Below, piece after piece: positions 6,887 to 14,300 of a DNA stretch of 64,000 bases (position 1 is its first letter; each line of letters begins with the position of its first letter). Below the pieces are notes generated by a model. The model did not search any database, had not been told where the DNA came from, and saw only the letters and a list, made by a program, of their open reading frames with translations. Source of the stretch: Dyella amyloliquefaciens (GTDB lineage: Bacteria > Pseudomonadota > Gammaproteobacteria > Xanthomonadales > Rhodanobacteraceae). Position numbers and translations under genes: made by a program. The DNA is taken from NCBI RefSeq assembly GCF_004296575.1, contig NZ_SAYT01000010.1:1-64000 (forward strand), written 5' to 3'.

Positions 6887-7282
6887 ATGGACGAACACCC
6901 GCTCGAAGCTTGGCATCGCCTGGTTCGCACTCAGGACCCGTCCGGACTCGATGCTTTGATCGCCGACGATGCCGTTTTCCACTCGCCTGTCGTCCACACG
7001 CCACAGCGACGCAAGGCATTGGTCATCGCCTATCTGGGCGCGGCGTTCGCCGTATTCTTCAATCCAACGTTCCGCTATGTGCGACAGATCGTGGGCGCGT
7101 CAGATGCGATGTTGGAGTTCGAGGTCGAAGTAGACGGGGTACTCGTCAATGGCGTCGATATCATCAAGTGGAATGACGCAGGGCAGATTGTCGATTTCAA
7201 GGTGATGCTGAGGCCGCTGAAGGCGATCAATCTGATCCATGAGCGAATGGCAGCGATGCTGCAAGCAAAGCAGGGTATCTAG
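6887..7282 (+). CDS. SnoaL/NTF2-like family protein
   Basis: 131 residues with the NTF2-fold pattern: N-terminal helix (LEAWHRLVRTQDPSGLDALI), ADDAVFHSPVVHTPQ, a helix AYLGAAFAVF, then paired strands FRYVRQIVGASDAMLEFEV and DGVLVNGVDIIKWNDAGQI ending FKVMLRPLK. Such proteins act as small hydrolases, isomerases or ligand-binding cones; residues alone do not identify the substrate. AAGGAG lies six bases before the ATG. It follows hairpin copy 14, but no hairpin lies between it and the frameshifted gene at 7428; a palindrome of the second family sits there instead. Confidence 0.8.
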   Translation: MDEHPLEAWHRLVRTQDPSGLDALIADDAVFHSPVVHTPQRRKALVIAYLGAAFAVFFNPTFRYVRQIVGASDAMLEFEVEVDGVLVNGVDIIKWNDAGQIVDFKVMLRPLKAINLIHERMAAMLQAKQGI

Positions 7283-7326
7283 TGATATCCATGGGAATTC
7301 AACGGTCAGAAGCCAGGCAAAATCCG

Positions 7327-7366
7327 GGTCAGGTTCAGCTCCTCGACGGAAGATATGAACCTGACC
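7327..7366. repeat. GTCAGGTTCA-type palindromic element, copy 2
   Basis: Perfect 11-bp inverted repeat: GGTCAGGTTCA (7327-7337) and TGAACCTGACC (7356-7366), 18-base spacer. The simplest of the three copies, lacking the 13-base insert of the others. Confidence 0.75.
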
Positions 7367-7427
7367 TCGTAATTGTTAACTCATCTTGGCAGCAAGCAGT
7401 GCAGATCATTCCCGGGGGAAGGTGAGC

Positions 7428-8053
7428 TTGAAAACGCCTGACGAATTTGTGGAAGCGATGAAAGGAAGAGAGGCGCTTTCTTCAGGAGATATCAACGGCT
7501 CCCACGCCGCTCCTGATAGGGTAGGCAAACACTACATCCCGCACCCCAAAGCGCGCCTGTTGAACACACTGCTGCTCTTGCTCTGCGGTGGCATGGCTCT
7601 GTGGGGGCTTGGCGGGGTCTGAGCAACCACCACCCGTTGCCGGCTGGGGTCCTGGTTTTGGGTGCTGCGGTCGCCTTCGTCGGCCTCGCGTATGTGGCGA
7701 CGGTTCGCGTTCTTATCGATGACCGAACGCTTGTGCGCACCTGGCTCGTGGGTCGACGGATCATCGTGTTAGAGGACATCGCGCAGCTGGGCCTCGTCCA
7801 ATACAAGGGCACGCTGTCGCTGCTTATCCGGAAAAGCAGGTGGCGCCAACTGTCGCTCAGCAGTGATACGTTCGACTGGCAGGATGTGCGTTGCATGCAC
7901 CGCGACATCCTGATGGCCCTGGGCTTGGACACCGAGCCGATGTGGCCGACGGCTCCTCGCTGGCTGGGCACGCTGGACGTGGCTGCCGTGCTGAGGTTCC
8001 GGCGCTTTCAGGCGGAGATGCAGGGAAGCGATGGCGAGCCGCCTCTGCGCTAA
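7428..8053 (+). pseudogene. frameshifted two-TM membrane protein gene
   Basis: The first part starts at TTG 7428 (GGAAGGTGA just upstream) and runs to TGA at about 7620, ending in a hydrophobic helix LLNTLLLLLCGGMALWGL. The second part, in the -1 frame, resumes at once with another helix (AGVLVLGAAVAFVGLAYVA), then about 100 soluble residues with a PH-like strand pattern (VLIDDRTLVRTWLVGRRIIV, LSLLIRKSRW). Joined, they give about 208 residues with the same plan as the gene at 198. G-runs (GTGGGGGC, CGGGGT) at the junction suggest a one-base deletion or sequencing error; no convincing slippery heptamer is seen. Confidence 0.6.
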
Positions 8054-8106
8054 CGAAGGCCAAGAAGGGATACGGCCCTTTCGTTCGGGCGGATTAACGA
8101 CGCAGC

Positions 8107-8136
8107 TAAGGTTCGCTTTTGACCCAAAGCAGACCT
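8107..8136 (+). repeat. array hairpin repeat, copy 15
   Basis: TAAGGTTCGCTT and AAGCAGACCT arms with two mismatches; loop TTGACCCA. Confidence 0.8.
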
Positions 8137-8235
8137 GACGATGCTTCCGGCAAACGCTTCGTTTTCTTCGCGGTGATCGTCGACAGTTCCGGTTGCCCTG
8201 ACCCAAACCATGCCTCGCACTTGCCCAGGACAATT

Positions 8236-8778
8236 ATGCGGATCTCCCAAATGATCTCTTCGTTTGCCATCGTGCTGATGGCGTGCATCCATTCGGCACA
8301 TGCAGCGGAGGCCGTGGACGCTCGGCCCTCGCCACTGCCGTCCCTCGACGGTCATTGGGCCATGATCGGCGATGTTATGGGCAAACCGGTTCAGTACGAC
8401 TTGGATGCATTCCCCACGCTGCAGGGGAAATTCACAGAAATGCACATGGTTGATGTGCAGGTGCCCTCCAAATATGAAGCACGTGTATTCATAGGGGCCG
8501 ACACGAGCGGCCAGCTTATCGTCCATTGGCTGGACAGCTTCGGAGCAAGCTACTCGGTGCCCCACGGGACTGGTGCAATCACGGGTAATACGGTGGCCTT
8601 CAGCTTTCCATACCCGAGCGGCCAGTTTCGCGATACGTTGACTTACGACCCGAAGCAAGGAACATGGAGCTTGGTGATCGAGTCTGCCAAACCCGATGGC
8701 ACCTGGGGGCATTTCGCCAAGTACGAGATTCGACGCAAGCCTGCTGAACCCAGTCACGCGTCAACGCCGACGCACTAA
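8236..8778 (+). CDS. hypothetical exported protein, 180 aa
   Basis: Signal peptide to about residue 23 (cleavage near AHA-AEA). The mature part is beta-rich with paired strands (DGHWAMIGDVMGKPVQYDL, EARVFIGADTSGQLIVHWLD, GAITGNTVAFSFPY, DTLTYDPKQGTWSLVIE), resembling lipocalin-like or DUF-type eight-strand barrels that bind small ligands. The fold is inferred from the strand pattern only. AGGA lies eight bases before the ATG. It is the last small orphan gene of the array, between hairpin copies 15 and 16. Confidence 0.65.
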   Translation: MRISQMISSFAIVLMACIHSAHAAEAVDARPSPLPSLDGHWAMIGDVMGKPVQYDLDAFPTLQGKFTEMHMVDVQVPSKYEARVFIGADTSGQLIVHWLDSFGASYSVPHGTGAITGNTVAFSFPYPSGQFRDTLTYDPKQGTWSLVIESAKPDGTWGHFAKYEIRRKPAEPSHASTPTH

Positions 8779-8792
8779 TTCACAGGCACGCC

Positions 8793-8820
8793 ATATCCGC
8801 TTTCGACCCCTGGCGGACAT
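8793..8820 (+). repeat. array hairpin repeat, copy 16 (last)
   Basis: TCCGC and GCGGA arms around TTTCGACCCCTG. No further copy is seen in the remaining 55 kb. Confidence 0.8.
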
Positions 8821-8885
8821 TCCCTATGACCGGGGCGTCTTTGAGTACCCGACCAACGACAGCAACCGAACTTCGGAATGCCGCC

Positions 8886-8950
8886 AAAAACGGAGTCAGG
8901 TTCACGTCCTCGGTGTAGAAAGTGAACGGCAGGAGGTGATCCTGACCACG
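8886..8950. repeat. GTCAGGTTCA-type palindromic element, copy 3
   Basis: Left arm GTCAGGTTCAC at 8895-8905. Its complement is split into GTGAAC (8922-8927) and CCTGAC (8941-8946) by the same 13-base insert type (GGCAGGAGGTGAT) as copy 1, so copies 1 and 3 share a specific internal structure. Confidence 0.65.
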
Positions 8951-9037
8951 TTCCTGCTGCCTGACGGCCATGTGCGCCTTGAGACAGCGCCGGAGGCAAG
9001 CGTGCACAATAGCTCGATCGCTTCCTACCCGACTGCC

Positions 9038-9631
9038 ATGAGCACTGTGACCTCGAAGTCTCGTCCGACCATCTGGCTGATCCGTCACGGCGAAACCGAA
9101 TGGAGCAAGTCCGGGCGGCATACGGGTACCACTGACATTGCGTTGACGGAGCAGGGGCGCAAACAGGCGTCGGCGCTTGCGCCGCTGCTTGCGACACAGA
9201 AGTTCGACCTCGTGCTGACTAGTCCGATGCAACGTGCCATCGAAACCTGCCGTCTGGCCGGTCTCGGGGAGCGGGCTGAAATCGAGCCCGATCTGCACGA
9301 GTGGAATTACGGCGTCTTCGAAGGGCGAAAGACGGCGGATATCCGCTTGGAAGAGGCCGACTGGTCTGTGTGGAAGTCGCCAATTCCCGAAGGCGAGATG
9401 GCAGCGCAGGTTGGCGCGCGTGCACAGGCGTTGATCGATCGCTTGCTGAGTCGCGACGCGGGCAACATCGCCTTGTTCTCACACGCTCACTTCCTGCGAG
9501 CGCTTGCATCCGTCTGGGCTACCGGGACGCCTTCGGTCGGTGAACACCTCGCGCTCGATACCGCGGCGGTCAGCGTCCTCGGCTTTGAGCGCGAGGTCCG
9601 GGCCATCGTCAAATGGAACTTGCAGCCGTAG
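9038..9631 (+). CDS. histidine phosphatase (phosphoglycerate mutase-like)
   Basis: 197 residues with the RHG motif LIRHGETEW near residue 12 (phospho-accepting His), TSPMQRAIETC, the acid residue region EWNYGVFEGRKT and the second catalytic His in FSHAHFLRAL. This is the bacterial acid-phosphatase/alpha-ribazole-phosphatase-like branch; the true substrate (sugar phosphate or other phosphoester) cannot be read from the sequence. The start at MSTVTS is chosen because the family domain begins just after it; no strong ribosome binding site is visible. Upstream in-frame codons pass through hairpin copy 16 and palindrome 3 and are rejected. GC and codon use are already closer to the main chromosome than in the array. 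Confidence 0.85.
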   Translation: MSTVTSKSRPTIWLIRHGETEWSKSGRHTGTTDIALTEQGRKQASALAPLLATQKFDLVLTSPMQRAIETCRLAGLGERAEIEPDLHEWNYGVFEGRKTADIRLEEADWSVWKSPIPEGEMAAQVGARAQALIDRLLSRDAGNIALFSHAHFLRALASVWATGTPSVGEHLALDTAAVSVLGFEREVRAIVKWNLQP

Positions 9632-9761
9632 GACGCTTTCCCATCGGCCGTGATGATGTGGCTGTACCAGGCGCCTGACTTCAGCAAGGCGCCGAGGAAA
9701 ATCACCCAGCAGGGGGCCGCGGCGCGCATCAAATGGCGCCGATGGTGCGTCGTCGCTCGCG

Positions 9762-11273
9762 CTACCAGTTGAGCTCGCCGAGCATCGCTGCGTAAGTCTC
9801 TATGCTGTCCCACAAGTTCTGCAGTCGAGCGTTTTCGTTGGCGGCGTGCTGGTTGTTGTCATGGTTGACGATGGGCAGGCCGATCGCGGGAACGTCCAAC
9901 TGGCTGGCGAAGAGATACATGGGAACGCTTGCGCCCATCATGGGTAACACGGCGACGGGGCCACCGGCGGCTCGCTCGGTGGTGGCGAGCACGGCGCGTG
10001 CAGCGGGGCTGCTCATGTCGGCGCGGTAGCCGGGGTAGCCGTGGCCCCAGTCGAGCTTCACCAGCCTGGATTGGGTGCTCCGTGTCGCTGCGTCGGGCTC
10101 CGCATGCAGCACCGTCCAGCCGAGGTCCTGAAGCCGCTTCTCTACCTGTTCGCGCACGTGCTCCGGTGTCTGATCGGGAACCAGGCGGAAATCCAGCGCC
10201 ACCTCTGCCGTCGCGGGGATCGCCCGCGCGGGGCCGCCCGCCTGGAGGCCAACCACATTGAGTGCGGGGTGCATGGTGCCGGCGGTCAGCCCTTCGTCGC
10301 CCTCGCCATGGGCGATGCCGAACTCCCGTGCCAGTGACGGCTCCACGGGAGGCAGCGCCTTGATGGCCTGTTGTTCGGCCACCGTCAGCGGGCGCACATC
10401 GCGGTCGAAGCCCGGAATGCGGATGCTGCCGTCGGGCGCGCGCAAGTCCATGATCAGTTCTGCCGCCAGGTAGGCCGGGTTCGGCGCCCAGTTGCCGTAA
10501 TGGCCACTGTGCAGCGGTCGGATGGGGCCGTAGATGGTGGCCCTCAGGTCGAACATGCCACGTGCACCGAAGTAGAGCGTGCGGCGGCGTGACTGATGCA
10601 TGGGCCCGTCGCCTATCAACCACAGGTCGGCTGCGAGCAATGCGCGGTTCTGGCGAAGGTTGTCGGCCAGATGTGGCGATCCAGGCTCTTCCTCTCCCTC
10701 CCAGAACACCTTGATGTTGACGGACGGCGATCGTCGCCATGCTTTCAGCGCATCAAACGCTGCCAGGAAAGCGATGATCGACGATTTGTCGTCGCTGGCC
10801 GCGCGGCCGAACAGGCGCCATTCGGGGTTGAACGGTGGGCGCTGGTGACTCCAGTCCACATCCGGCGACTTCGGATCCGGTCCGCTGCGCAGTACCGGTG
10901 CAAACGGGTCCGTCTCCCATTCGGCACGCACGACAGGCTGCCCGTCGTAATGTGCATAGAACACTACCGTGCGCCTGGCACCCGGCGTGTCGAGTTCGCC
11001 ATAGACGACGGGCGGCTCATCAGCGCCCGCCTGCAACAGCTTCGTTTGAAAGCCGCGTTGCGAAAGCTCCGTCTGCAGGCGCCTGGCCATGGTGACGAGG
11101 CCGGGGGCATTCCCGGCCAAGCTGGGGATCGCGGTGAATTCGGAGAGCTGTCGCACGATCAGTGGCTCGTGCGTGGAGCGCCATTGGCGGACCTGCTCCA
11201 TCAACGGATCACTGGCATGGGCCGTCGTGCTGGCGATGCAGAAAACGATGGCGAGTACCACTTTCTTCGTCAT
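9762..11273 (-). CDS. exported M20 family metallopeptidase (dipeptidase-like)
   Basis: 503 residues with a signal peptide (cleavage near AHA-SDP). M20 motifs are in order: HYDGQPV (first zinc His), the bridging-Asp region GRAASDDKSS, the catalytic EGEEEPGS, and a C-terminal H in IVNHDNNQH. Length and motifs fit the ArgE/DapE/CPG2-type M20 dipeptidases that cut small peptides or amidated amino acids with two zinc ions, here in the periplasm. Frames that begin further upstream (to 11579) would precede the signal peptide and are rejected. Convergent with the histidine phosphatase and divergent from the RND operon. Confidence 0.88.
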   Translation of the reverse strand: MTKKVVLAIVFCIASTTAHASDPLMEQVRQWRSTHEPLIVRQLSEFTAIPSLAGNAPGLVTMARRLQTELSQRGFQTKLLQAGADEPPVVYGELDTPGARRTVVFYAHYDGQPVVRAEWETDPFAPVLRSGPDPKSPDVDWSHQRPPFNPEWRLFGRAASDDKSSIIAFLAAFDALKAWRRSPSVNIKVFWEGEEEPGSPHLADNLRQNRALLAADLWLIGDGPMHQSRRRTLYFGARGMFDLRATIYGPIRPLHSGHYGNWAPNPAYLAAELIMDLRAPDGSIRIPGFDRDVRPLTVAEQQAIKALPPVEPSLAREFGIAHGEGDEGLTAGTMHPALNVVGLQAGGPARAIPATAEVALDFRLVPDQTPEHVREQVEKRLQDLGWTVLHAEPDAATRSTQSRLVKLDWGHGYPGYRADMSSPAARAVLATTERAAGGPVAVLPMMGASVPMYLFASQLDVPAIGLPIVNHDNNQHAANENARLQNLWDSIETYAAMLGELNW

Positions 11274-11608
11274 AGCTGCGCCTCTCGTCGGGCGGAAACA
11301 GTCCGCGGTCTCGACCCGTGCACGGGGCTGCTCTTTTAGCGCCGCCGTTGAGTAGGGTGAATCAAACCATCTTTGGCCGTCCAAGTCGCTGCAGGCCAAA
11401 AAGGGCGGGACTCGCAGCCGGCGAATATCGCGCGGGCAACCATGGGTCGCGAAAACTTTCGGCGGAAGCTTTGAGGATGTCACTCGCGCGTGTGCTATAT
11501 GTCCGCAGGGGTGGGCGTGGGGTACGGCCAGGCGCTGGGTTCGACCATGGCGCAAGGGGCCGGCCTCCGTCCGGATCACCGTATCCGGTGGGGAGAGTCG
11601 GTCTGGTT
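11274..11608. other. 335-base divergent intergenic region
   Basis: Lies between the peptidase and the RND operon and must hold both promoters. I see no clear metal-regulator operator. The reading frame of the efflux gene stays open upstream to 11318, but no good start or signal peptide is found there. Confidence 0.4.
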
Positions 11609-13120
11609 ATGTATGTTTCCTGGTTTGCTCATGGACGGGTGCCACGCGTTCGCTGGTTCGTCGCCATGCTGGCCTCGTCGCTGGTCGCCGGTTGTGCCGT
11701 GGGGCCCGACTTCCATCGTCCGGCTGCGCCCGAGGTCAGCGATTACACCGCCCACCCGGTAACTACCACGGTCGCGACCGAGAACGTGGCCGGAGGAGAT
11801 GCGCAGCGCTTTGCGTCGGGCGGGGACATTCCCGGTGACTGGTGGACGCTGTTTCACTCCAGGCCACTCAATGACCTGATCGAGCAGTCCCTCGCCAACA
11901 ACCACGACCTGAAGGCGGCTCAGGCCGCATTGACGGTGGCAAGGGAGAATGTGCTGGCGCAGCGCGGCACTTACTACCCGAGTGTGGTGGCGGACTTTTC
12001 CGCCAGTCGCCAGAGGCAGTCGGGGACCATTTCGCCGACGCCCAACTCCAATACCTTTCAGTACAACCTGTTCACCCCGCAGGTCAGCGTTTCCTATGCG
12101 CCCGACATTTTCGGCCTGAATCGCCGGACGGTGGAGTCGGTGCAGGCGCAGGAGCAGGCCGTCCGGTTCCAGATGATCGCGACACAGATCACCTTGAGCA
12201 CGAACGTGGTGGCCGCGGCCGTGCAGCTTGCCTCCCTGCAGGAGCAGGTGGCTGCGACGCGCGAGCTGGTCGACATCAATGCACACATGGTGCAGATCCT
12301 TCGCGAGCAATCCACCAAGGGTTATGCCAGCGGACTGGACCTTGCCGCGCAGGAGTCGCAGCTTGCCCAGGTCAACGCGACGCTGCCGCCGCTGCTGAAG
12401 CAGGTCGAGCAGCAGCGCGATCTGCTTGCCGTGCTGGTGGGGCGGTATCCAAGCCAGAGATCGGATCAGTCGTTCGATCTGGCGGGCCTGCAGTTGCCGC
12501 AGGAGCTTCCGGTAAGTCTTCCGTCGACGCTGGTGGCACAACGCCCCGACGTGCTCCAGGCCGAGGCCAACATGCACGCTGCCAGCGCGCAGATCGGCGT
12601 CGCCATCGCCAATCGGTTGCCCAACATCACGCTGAGCGCCAACACGGGCAGCACGGCATTGGCCATGGATCAGCTGTTCAAGTCGGGCACGGGTTTCTGG
12701 GGTATCGGTGCGGACATCACCGCGCCGATCTTCCAGGGCGGCACGCTGCTGCATCAGGAGCGCGCCGCAAAGGCCGCTTATGTGGAAGCCGCCGAGCAAT
12801 ACCGCAGCACGGTGATGGGTGCCTTCCAGAATGTGGCCGACTCGCTGGTGGCGCTGGACCAGGACGCGGCGGGCCTGAAGGCCTCCGCCGCTGCCGCCGA
12901 CGCCGCCAAGCGCACTCTCGATCTATCGCAGAGGCAGTGGAAAGCCGGCTACGCCGACTATCTCTCGTTGTTGAACGCGGAACAGTCTTACCAGCAAGCG
13001 CGCATCAATCTGGTGCTGGCCCAGGCCAGCCGCTATGCCGACACGGCGGCGCTGTTCCAGGCGCTCGGTGGTGGCTGGTGGAATCGCGCAGATCTAGCCC
13101 AGGACAAAAATGAAAAATAG
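11609..13120 (+). CDS. RND outer-membrane efflux lipoprotein (NodT family)
   Basis: 503 residues. The lipobox LVAGC at residues 25-29 and GPDFHRP directly after it are the hallmark of NodT/OprM-type TolC-like channels. The two OEP repeats follow with long amphipathic helices (NDLIEQSLANNHDLKAAQ, then QARINLVLAQASRYADTAAL). It forms the outer-membrane exit duct of the tripartite pump encoded with the next two genes, which it overlaps by 11 bases. The ATG is chosen because the lipoprotein signal starts there; GGGGAGAG is 12 bases upstream. Confidence 0.88.
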   Translation: MYVSWFAHGRVPRVRWFVAMLASSLVAGCAVGPDFHRPAAPEVSDYTAHPVTTTVATENVAGGDAQRFASGGDIPGDWWTLFHSRPLNDLIEQSLANNHDLKAAQAALTVARENVLAQRGTYYPSVVADFSASRQRQSGTISPTPNSNTFQYNLFTPQVSVSYAPDIFGLNRRTVESVQAQEQAVRFQMIATQITLSTNVVAAAVQLASLQEQVAATRELVDINAHMVQILREQSTKGYASGLDLAAQESQLAQVNATLPPLLKQVEQQRDLLAVLVGRYPSQRSDQSFDLAGLQLPQELPVSLPSTLVAQRPDVLQAEANMHAASAQIGVAIANRLPNITLSANTGSTALAMDQLFKSGTGFWGIGADITAPIFQGGTLLHQERAAKAAYVEAAEQYRSTVMGAFQNVADSLVALDQDAAGLKASAAAADAAKRTLDLSQRQWKAGYADYLSLLNAEQSYQQARINLVLAQASRYADTAALFQALGGGWWNRADLAQDKNEK

Positions 13121-14300
13121 TGCGTTTGACGAAGCGCCATCCCAGGGGCGCAGGCAACGGCATGGACATGGGGTCGTCATGGCGGTGCTGCTTGCGGCGA
13201 CATGCGGCATGGCCGGTTGCTCCGGCAAGAACAGTGACGATGCGGCGGGGGCTTCGGTCACGCCCACGAACGTAACGCTGACCCCGGATCAGCGGAAGAA
13301 CATCCACCTGTATACCGTTGCGTCCGCGACCTACCACCGGACTGTGGATGCGACCGGGTCGGTGGACTTCAACAACGACAAGGCGACGGCGGTGCTGGCG
13401 CCGATTTCCGGTCCGGTCTCGCGCCTGCTGGTCGATATCGGTGACCACGTGAAGCAGGGTGATGCGCTGGCCCTGGTGGATTCGCCCGATTACGCCGCCG
13501 CCGTCACCACGTATCGCAAGGCTTTGACTACGGCGCATACCGCCCGACGGCTCGCCGACCTGGAAAAGGACCTGGTCGAGCATCAGGGCGTCGCCAAGCG
13601 CGAAGAGGATCAGGCGCAGGCCGATGCCGCCAATGCCGATGCCGACGTCGACGCCGCCCTGAAGGCGCTGGTCTCGCTGAATGTCGACCCGAAGGTCATC
13701 AAGGACATCGAGCAGGGCAGGCCCATTGCCCCGATCAGCGGCGTCATCCGCTCGCCCACCGCGGGCACCGTGGTGGATCGCCAGATCACGCCCGGGCAAC
13801 TGCTGCAGGCCGGCACCACGCCGTGCTTTACGGTCGCCGACATGTCGCATGTATGGGTGATGGCGCAGGTGGCCGACTCCGACGTGGCGTCGGTGAAGCC
13901 GGGCGACTCCGCCGATGTCTCCACCGGCGTCGATTCGCAGCGCCTCACCGGCACGGTCACCAAGGTGTCCGCACTGGTGGACCCGGATACGCGACTGATG
14001 CCGGCGCGTATCGTCGTGGACAACGGGCAGGGCCTGCTGAAGAAGCAGGCCTACGTGGCCGTGCAGATCCATTCGCGCGAGGAAGCCAAGGGCATCCTGG
14101 TGCCGGTATCGGCCTTGCTGCGCGACGACGAGAACCTTCCGTTCGTGTACGTGGCCCAACATGACGGCAGCTTTGCGCGACGCTCGGTGACCCTGGGTCA
14201 CCGCATCGGAGACCAGTTCGACATTCCCGCGGGCCTGCAGGCTGGCGAGCAGGTCGTGGTGGATGGCGGCATCTTCGTCCAGTTCATGCAAAACCAATGA
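13110..14300 (+). CDS. RND periplasmic adaptor (CzcB/CusB-like)
   Basis: 396 residues, with a basic N-terminus, hydrophobic segment and lipobox-like AGCSGK (cysteine 37), followed by a barrel-sandwich/hairpin/beta-barrel adaptor layout: VDFNNDKATAVLAPISGPVS, a coiled hairpin rich in Ala/Asp (about 130-175), then IRSPTAGTVVDRQITPGQ and VWVMAQVADSD. The SPTAGTV lipoyl half-motif is typical of HlyD/CzcB proteins. It links the inner-membrane pump to the outer channel. It overlaps the preceding gene by 11 bases and the following one by ATGA, so translation is coupled. Confidence 0.88.
   Translation: MKNSAFDEAPSQGRRQRHGHGVVMAVLLAATCGMAGCSGKNSDDAAGASVTPTNVTLTPDQRKNIHLYTVASATYHRTVDATGSVDFNNDKATAVLAPISGPVSRLLVDIGDHVKQGDALALVDSPDYAAAVTTYRKALTTAHTARRLADLEKDLVEHQGVAKREEDQAQADAANADADVDAALKALVSLNVDPKVIKDIEQGRPIAPISGVIRSPTAGTVVDRQITPGQLLQAGTTPCFTVADMSHVWVMAQVADSDVASVKPGDSADVSTGVDSQRLTGTVTKVSALVDPDTRLMPARIVVDNGQGLLKKQAYVAVQIHSREEAKGILVPVSALLRDDENLPFVYVAQHDGSFARRSVTLGHRIGDQFDIPAGLQAGEQVVVDGGIFVQFMQNQ

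Noticed and set aside
112-8820. Array hairpins as classical integron attC sites
   Set aside because: No GTTRRRY/RYYYAAC pair in the required right/left order; outer sequences are GTTAGG-like on the left and CCTTAC on the right, i.e. reversed. The sites are 24-34 bp, shorter than typical attC. No intI is in the window.
112-8820. Array hairpins as a CRISPR array
   Set aside because: Spacing is irregular (hundreds of bases), spacers contain genes, and no cas gene is present.
730-8820. Array hairpins as rho-independent terminators
   Set aside because: No T-run after any copy in the gene direction, and the loop is conserved, which is not needed for termination.
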